From Methanomicrobiaceae archaeon (GTDB lineage: Archaea; Halobacteriota; Methanomicrobia; Methanomicrobiales; Methanomicrobiaceae): a DNA stretch of 64,000 nucleotides. The position numbers were made by a program, and so were the translations under genes. Below are positions 60,061 through 64,000 of the stretch, piece after piece. Location of the stretch: assembly GCA_016926855.1 (NCBI GenBank), contig JAFGNT010000012.1, positions 1 to 64,000 on the forward strand, in the 5' to 3' direction. Every line of letters begins with the position of its first letter. The first letter of the stretch is position 1. A model generated the notes under the pieces. The model saw only the letters and a list, made by a program, of their open reading frames with translations, had not been told where the DNA came from and did not search any database.

Positions 60061-60378
60061 GTTATAGCATGTCAGACTGCCGGTAAATAATTTCCCTGCA
60101 CCACATTGCCGCATGTGCAGGGCAGGGACCGCATACTCCGGACTCAGGAAATCCGGCTCATCCGGTTTCCCGGTGTTTATCCTTCCTCCGGTTTCGTGCC
60201 ATCCCGGTTCGGAATGATGAAATCCGGTGCAGAGAGCCGGACAGTCCGTCTGCGGATTTCCGCCGGGGAGCTTTAGTGCGCCAGGCACAAATTTAAATAC
60301 TTTTTACAGCCATGTTACGATAAGGCGTGCCACGTTATAACGTGACATGATTCAATCCGAATAGCAGGGGATGTAACT
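60061..60378. promoter_or_regulatory. Divergent promoter region between acyl-CoA synthetase and livK-like gene
   Basis: A 318-nt gap. On the minus strand, AAATTATTTACC at about 60082-60093 is the likely synthetase TATA box. On the plus strand, TTTAAATAC at 60292-60300 is the likely TATA box for the transporter operon, giving a start near 60325. The centre (60110-60280) is GC-rich and has no convincing gene. The perfect palindrome CACGTTATAACGTG at 60331-60344 lies just after the predicted transcription start, and CATGTTACG/CGTGACATG form a longer imperfect inverted repeat around it (60311-60349). Confidence 0.55.
60331..60344 (+). promoter_or_regulatory. Palindromic operator candidate CACGTTATAACGTG
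   Basis: A perfect 14-bp palindrome about 35 nt before the livK-like start codon and just downstream of the predicted transcription start. A repressor bound here would block early elongation. The regulator is unknown and no regulator gene lies next to it. Confidence 0.5.
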
Positions 60379-61701
60379 ATGAGCCGTAGATTTCCGATTA
60401 TAATTGCAATCATAGCGATTGTCATAGCGTGCGCCATTGCGTGTGCCGGATGCAGTGAACAACAGCCGACAACCGAGGAGATCCGGGTAGGTGTCGTGGC
60501 ATCGATGACCGGGCCCGCGAGTTCGACGGGGAAGGACATCTGGCAGTCGGCCGTCCTCGCGGCAGAGGAGATTAACGCGGATGGCGGTGTATATATCGCG
60601 GATCTGGATAAAAAAATTCCAATCAGGCTGATTCAGGGGGATGACGAATCCACTCGCGAGGGAGGGCAGAAAGCCGTCTCGAAACTCATTACCCTGGATA
60701 ATGTCGACATGCTCGTCGGCGGATTCTCAAGTGCGGTCGTCATGGCCCACCAGTCGATCGTTGCCGATTACAAGGTGCCCTATATCATATCGGGGGCGTC
60801 CAGCACCGCGGTATCTCACCGGGATGACATCGACACCTCGTACATGTTCTACCTCCGCCCCTCTGCCGACGACTCCTCGATCGTGACCACGCTGTTCGCC
60901 GGGAATGTCCTTCGCCCGGCAATAAATGAGAAATTCGGCTTCCCGGACGACCAGCCGCTCCGGCTGGCCATTATCTACCAGGACAGCCCGTACGGAAAAG
61001 GCCACCAGAGCGCCATTCATGCGACCATCGAAGAATACGCCCTGAAGATTACCGTGGTTTCGGAAGAGAGCTTTAAGATGGGAGAGTCCGATTTCAGGAC
61101 CATTCTCACCGCCGTCAAGGCGACGAAGCCGGATGCCGTCTATGCAGTCACGTTCTTAAACGAGCAGATCCCGCTTGTCCAGCAGGCGAGAAGGGATGTA
61201 GGGCTTGACACGATCTTTCTGACCATCGAGCCCAACGACGACCCCGACTACTACAGCGGAGTCGGCACATACGGTGAATTCTCGATGCTCGAAAGCCGGT
61301 TCAGCCCGTATGCGGTACCCAACGGGCCGACAGCGTCTGCAGTCACGAATTTTGTAACCACCTTCGATACACGCTGGAACGGTTTCCCCGGAATGATGGG
61401 TGCTGCGACGTACGAAGCGGTGTATGTCGGTGCGCAGGCTTTTGAAAATGCAGGAACCCTCGATAAGACGGCGGTGCGTGACGCTCTCGACACGATTGAA
61501 CTGCCCCAGATGATCGAGGCCATGAAGAACGGAGTCATAACATTTTCGGATGACTACCGGGAGAGTACCTTCGAGCTCTATATGTCGCAGCTGATACGGG
61601 ATGAAAGTGTCGGCGAGCCGCGGCCCGTAATTATCTGGCCCGACAGCCTGAAAGAAACGGATCTTGTCCTCCCCGACTGGTATGCACCGGGGAGTGAATA
61701 A
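60379..61701 (+). CDS. Branched-chain amino acid-type ABC transporter, substrate-binding lipoprotein
   Basis: A 440-residue periplasmic-binding-protein homologue of the LivK/leucine-binding type. The signal helix FPIIIAIIAIVIACAIACAGC ends in a lipobox, so it is anchored by lipid. The core begins IRVGVVASMTGPASSTGKDI, with AAEEINADGGVYIADL and PYIISGASSTAVSHRDD typical of the family. The ligand cannot be read off; amino acids, urea and small amides are all used by relatives. It is the first gene of a three-gene operon with two permeases; GGGGATGT precedes the ATG. Confidence 0.9.
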   Translation: MSRRFPIIIAIIAIVIACAIACAGCSEQQPTTEEIRVGVVASMTGPASSTGKDIWQSAVLAAEEINADGGVYIADLDKKIPIRLIQGDDESTREGGQKAVSKLITLDNVDMLVGGFSSAVVMAHQSIVADYKVPYIISGASSTAVSHRDDIDTSYMFYLRPSADDSSIVTTLFAGNVLRPAINEKFGFPDDQPLRLAIIYQDSPYGKGHQSAIHATIEEYALKITVVSEESFKMGESDFRTILTAVKATKPDAVYAVTFLNEQIPLVQQARRDVGLDTIFLTIEPNDDPDYYSGVGTYGEFSMLESRFSPYAVPNGPTASAVTNFVTTFDTRWNGFPGMMGAATYEAVYVGAQAFENAGTLDKTAVRDALDTIELPQMIEAMKNGVITFSDDYRESTFELYMSQLIRDESVGEPRPVIIWPDSLKETDLVLPDWYAPGSE

Positions 61702-61740
61702 CTCCTATTTTTCCGAAGATTTACCGGACGAGGATGATAC

Positions 61741-62616
61741 ATGGACATCGGCATTCTCATTCAGGTCGTATTCTGGGGGCTGTATGCCGGGTGCATCTAC
61801 ATCCTTCTTGCCACCGGCCTGAATCTCATCTTTGGCGTCATGAAGATCGTGAATTTCGCACACGGCGAATTTCTCATGCTCGGTGCGTACATCACTTTCA
61901 TCTTCGTCGCACTGACCGGGTTCAACCCCTACGTGCTGCTCTTCGCCACGATGCCGGTGCTCATCGTCACCGGCATCATTGTTGAACGGCTCTGTTTCCG
62001 CCCAATCTTAGGCACCGGAAAGCTGAATGAAATTTTCGTCAGCCTCGGGCTGATCTATATCTTCCAGAACGTCGTCGCCCTCATCTGGACAGATGAATGG
62101 AGAATTATCCCGAGTCCCTTTGTCGATGTCACCGTCTCCCTCGGATCGCTGGAAATGCCGCTCGACTACCTGATAATCATCTTCCTCACCATCGCCATTC
62201 TCTCCGGGCTCTATGTCTTTCTCCGGAAAACACATCTCGGCAAGGCTATCAGGGCGACCAGCCAGAACCGGAAGGGCGCCATGCTCATGGGCATCAATGT
62301 GGAACGGATGGACATGATCAGCTTCGGCATCGGGACCGGGCTCGCAGCCGGGGCGGGCACGCTCTGGGCGGTGAGCGGACAGGTATTTAATCCCTATATC
62401 GGCTCGATCCCGGCGATAAAAGCGTTTGCAATCGTTATTCTGGGTGGGCTCGGTAGCATTCCCGGCGCTATTATCGGGGGGCTCCTGTACGGAATCGTGG
62501 AAAATATGGCGACATTTACGCTCGGAGGAGCGTGGAAAGATGCAATATCGTTTGTCCTCCTCATCATCGTGCTCATCTTCCGGCCGACCGGGCTCTTCGG
62601 GGAGGAAGGTGAATGA
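61741..62616 (+). CDS. livH: ABC transporter permease LivH-type
   Basis: A 291-residue inner-membrane permease with about eight hydrophobic segments. GCIYILLATGLNLIFGVMKIVNFAHGEFLMLGAY is the characteristic LivH start, and RATSQNRKGAMLMGINVERM is the conserved cytoplasmic loop that meets the ATPase. The start follows livK by 39 nt and overlaps livM by 4 nt. The LivF/LivG ATPase genes that should drive it are not in the window. Confidence 0.92.
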   Translation: MDIGILIQVVFWGLYAGCIYILLATGLNLIFGVMKIVNFAHGEFLMLGAYITFIFVALTGFNPYVLLFATMPVLIVTGIIVERLCFRPILGTGKLNEIFVSLGLIYIFQNVVALIWTDEWRIIPSPFVDVTVSLGSLEMPLDYLIIIFLTIAILSGLYVFLRKTHLGKAIRATSQNRKGAMLMGINVERMDMISFGIGTGLAAGAGTLWAVSGQVFNPYIGSIPAIKAFAIVILGGLGSIPGAIIGGLLYGIVENMATFTLGGAWKDAISFVLLIIVLIFRPTGLFGEEGE

Positions 62617-63584
62617 CTGCGATGTTTTGGCGGAGTCCGAAAGCCTGCCTGATCGCCGGCGCTGGTGCCGCAGGCATTGTCCTCCCCCTGCTTCCCGTGG
62701 CGAACCTCTATGTCCTGACAGTCCTGATCCTGATGCTGATCTTCATCATCTATGCCTCCGCATGGAACCTGCTCACTTATTCGGGGCAGGGCTCTCTCGG
62801 CCATGCGGCGTTCTTCGGCCTCGGCGGATATGCATCGTCCCTGATCGCGATCCAGAGCGGCCTCTCCCCCTACATTACCATCTTCGCCGGTGCGGCATTC
62901 AGCGCCTTCATCGGGCTTCTCATCGGGCTCACGTGTGTGCGGCTCAGGGAATGGTTCCTCGCCATGGTCACCTTCGGATTTGCCATCATCATCCAGACGG
63001 TGATCGTGAGCATGCTGTCGCCGGTTACCGGGGGGTGGGACGGCTATGCGGTTCCCAAACTCATCGCGAGCGACATCCCCTACCATCTTCTCTGGGAATA
63101 CTACTCCATCTTTATCATCGCCATCCTCTCCCTCCTGGCCATTCATCTGATCCTGAAATCACATATCGGCCTTGCACTCGCGGCAATCCGGGAAAATGAA
63201 CTGGAAGCGCGGGCGGCAGGCATCGATCCCGTCAGGTTCAAATTGCTTGCGTTCACCGCCAGCGCCTATATCGCCGGCATTGCGGGTGCCCTCGAAATCC
63301 ACCATTTCGGCTATATTACGCCGGAGATCTTCGGCGTGGAACTCTCGTTCTGGCCGGTCATCTACTCTATCACCGGAGGCCTCGGAACACTTGCGGGGCC
63401 GGTCGTAGGTACCATTGTCGTGAGCCTTCTCTGGGACGGGCTCAATGCCGCTGGTCTTACGTACGAGCGGTATATCATCATCGGCGTACTCCTGATTCTG
63501 ATAATCATCTATCTCCCGCGGGGGCTCGTATCGCTCGCGGAGAGGTATGGAAAAACAGAGGGTGGCGGCCGGAACCCGCGGTGA
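62613..63584 (+). CDS. livM: ABC transporter permease LivM-type
   Basis: A 323-residue permease with the usual LivM layout: YASAWNLLTYSGQGSLGHAA near the N terminus, about nine hydrophobic segments, and the cytoplasmic coupling loop AAIRENELEARAAGIDPVRF. The 4-nt overlap with livH shows coupling. A seven-T run follows about 95 nt downstream, so the operon probably ends here without the ATPase genes. Confidence 0.92.
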   Translation: MTAMFWRSPKACLIAGAGAAGIVLPLLPVANLYVLTVLILMLIFIIYASAWNLLTYSGQGSLGHAAFFGLGGYASSLIAIQSGLSPYITIFAGAAFSAFIGLLIGLTCVRLREWFLAMVTFGFAIIIQTVIVSMLSPVTGGWDGYAVPKLIASDIPYHLLWEYYSIFIIAILSLLAIHLILKSHIGLALAAIRENELEARAAGIDPVRFKLLAFTASAYIAGIAGALEIHHFGYITPEIFGVELSFWPVIYSITGGLGTLAGPVVGTIVVSLLWDGLNAAGLTYERYIIIGVLLILIIIYLPRGLVSLAERYGKTEGGGRNPR

Positions 63585-63675
63585 TCTGCTCTGTGCCTAA
63601 GTAAGCGGCTTTCACGTGTTCGTCCCCGGGCAGCTCATCGGACGTGCCCGGCCAGATGGGAGATGATTGTATCAC

Positions 63676-63682
63676 TTTTTTT
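63676..63682 (+). terminator. T-tract after livM
   Basis: Seven consecutive T on the plus strand about 92 nt after the livM stop codon fit an archaeal oligo-T terminator. It supports the livK-livH-livM set as a complete transcription unit. Confidence 0.4.
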
Positions 63683-63728
63683 ATCCATTGTCGGGCCCGG
63701 AAAATAGAGGGTTCAAAAAGACCGGGAA

Positions 63729-64000
63729 TCACCGGCGCAGAAAAACCAGTGCGAGGCCGATGGCGCAGAGTACGCAGGGTACCGGCGGCCATGAGGCCTC
63801 TGTCGCTTTGGGGATGGGGAGCTCTTCCGGTGGAGCCGGTTCTGTCGGAGTCGCGGTCTCTTCCGGTGCTGGTGGTGCGGCAGACGACAGGGGAGAAGCA
63901 CGGAAGAACGCGATGGCATCCCGTCCGCCGGCGGCCAGGGTATCACCTCCACCCGAGAGTGCAACGGCGGCTGCCGGGGATTCGGACGGATCTTTCCAGA
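63729..64000 (-). CDS. C-terminal part of a surface protein with membrane anchor (cut by window edge)
   Basis: This frame is not in the ORF track because it has no start in the window. It reads WKDPSESPAAAVALSGGGDT and LAAGGRDAIAFFRAS, a pattern like one blade of a beta-propeller, then a Pro/Glu/Thr-rich spacer (APEETATPTEPAPPEELPIP), one hydrophobic segment (VPCVLCAIGLALVFL) and a final RR. This is the usual C-terminal anchor of secreted surface proteins in Methanomicrobiales. The protein converges with livM; its N terminus lies beyond the right edge. Confidence 0.7.
   Translation of the reverse strand, partial: WKDPSESPAAAVALSGGGDTLAAGGRDAIAFFRASPLSSAAPPAPEETATPTEPAPPEELPIPKATEASWPPVPCVLCAIGLALVFLRR

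Noticed and set aside
1-64000. CRISPR array
   Set aside because: No series of regularly spaced direct repeats was seen, including beside the Cas1-like remnant.

Overview
The window is a piece of a methanogenic archaeon's chromosome, most likely of the order Methanomicrobiales (Methanoculleus/Methanofollis-like). Support comes from F430 biosynthesis genes, a methanogenesis marker 9 protein, the archaeal pantoate kinase/phosphopantothenate synthetase CoA route, archaeal MptD, Taw2, NMD3, MCM, RFC, TBP and Orc1/Cdc6, and several acyl-CoA synthetases as expected of acetate-requiring methanogens. Most genes are GC-rich and tightly packed, often with 4-nt overlaps. Several start codons lie about 25-30 nt after a TATA box without a Shine-Dalgarno motif, suggesting leaderless mRNAs. 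The genus is inference; no 16S rRNA is present.

1-17.2 kb is an accessory region. It holds small orphan genes, an orc1/cdc6 gene with a repeat-rich promoter, a divergent TBP, a complete type I restriction-modification system (hsdM-hsdS-DUF2513-hsdR), a leftward operon ending in a primase-polymerase/helicase fusion, an AT-rich membrane protein and a tyrosine integrase next to tRNA-Glu(TTC). The right part looks like an element integrated at that tRNA gene. I could not find the other att copy, so the left boundary is unknown.

17.3-30 kb is core metabolism: ilvE; the F430 genes cfbA-cfbE-cfbD-cfbB in one operon (cfbC absent here); a rightward overlapping set (PD-(D/E)XK nuclease, marker 9 protein, CitG-like protein, DUF447); two type IV pilin-like proteins; an Lrp operon with an inverted repeat over its TATA box; thiD; and a HypE/AIR-synthase-like protein.

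30.3-41.3 kb is a 12-gene leftward convoy: rfcS, mcm, mptD, tatD-like, DUF424, nmd3, taw2, coaBC, pantoate kinase, phosphopantothenate synthetase, a divergent RFC-like ATPase and a methyltransferase. It combines replication, translation quality control, tRNA modification and CoA synthesis. Divergent from it at 41.6-45.8 kb is an overlapping DNA-repair set (RPA-associated OB protein, metallophosphoesterase, Lhr helicase), followed by a canonical TBP.

45.8-50.1 kb carries tandem AMP-forming acyl-CoA synthetases. The second is fused at its N terminus to a ribbon-helix-helix DNA-binding domain, and a perfect 12-bp palindrome sits just before its start codon. I consider this the most striking feature of the window: a candidate self-regulating metabolic enzyme. 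After tRNA-Leu(CAG) comes an AT-rich island (50.3-53.0 kb) with a TIR-domain protein, a possible Cas1 C-terminal remnant and a polytopic membrane protein.

53.2-64 kb holds an Asp/Glu racemase family protein, a lipoprotein, an APC permease, a DUF2202 ferritin-like protein, a small internally repeated protein, a GNAT acetyltransferase, a PrpE-type acyl-CoA synthetase, a LivK-LivH-LivM branched-chain amino acid type ABC system without its ATPases and with a 14-bp palindrome in its leader, and the C terminus of a surface protein.
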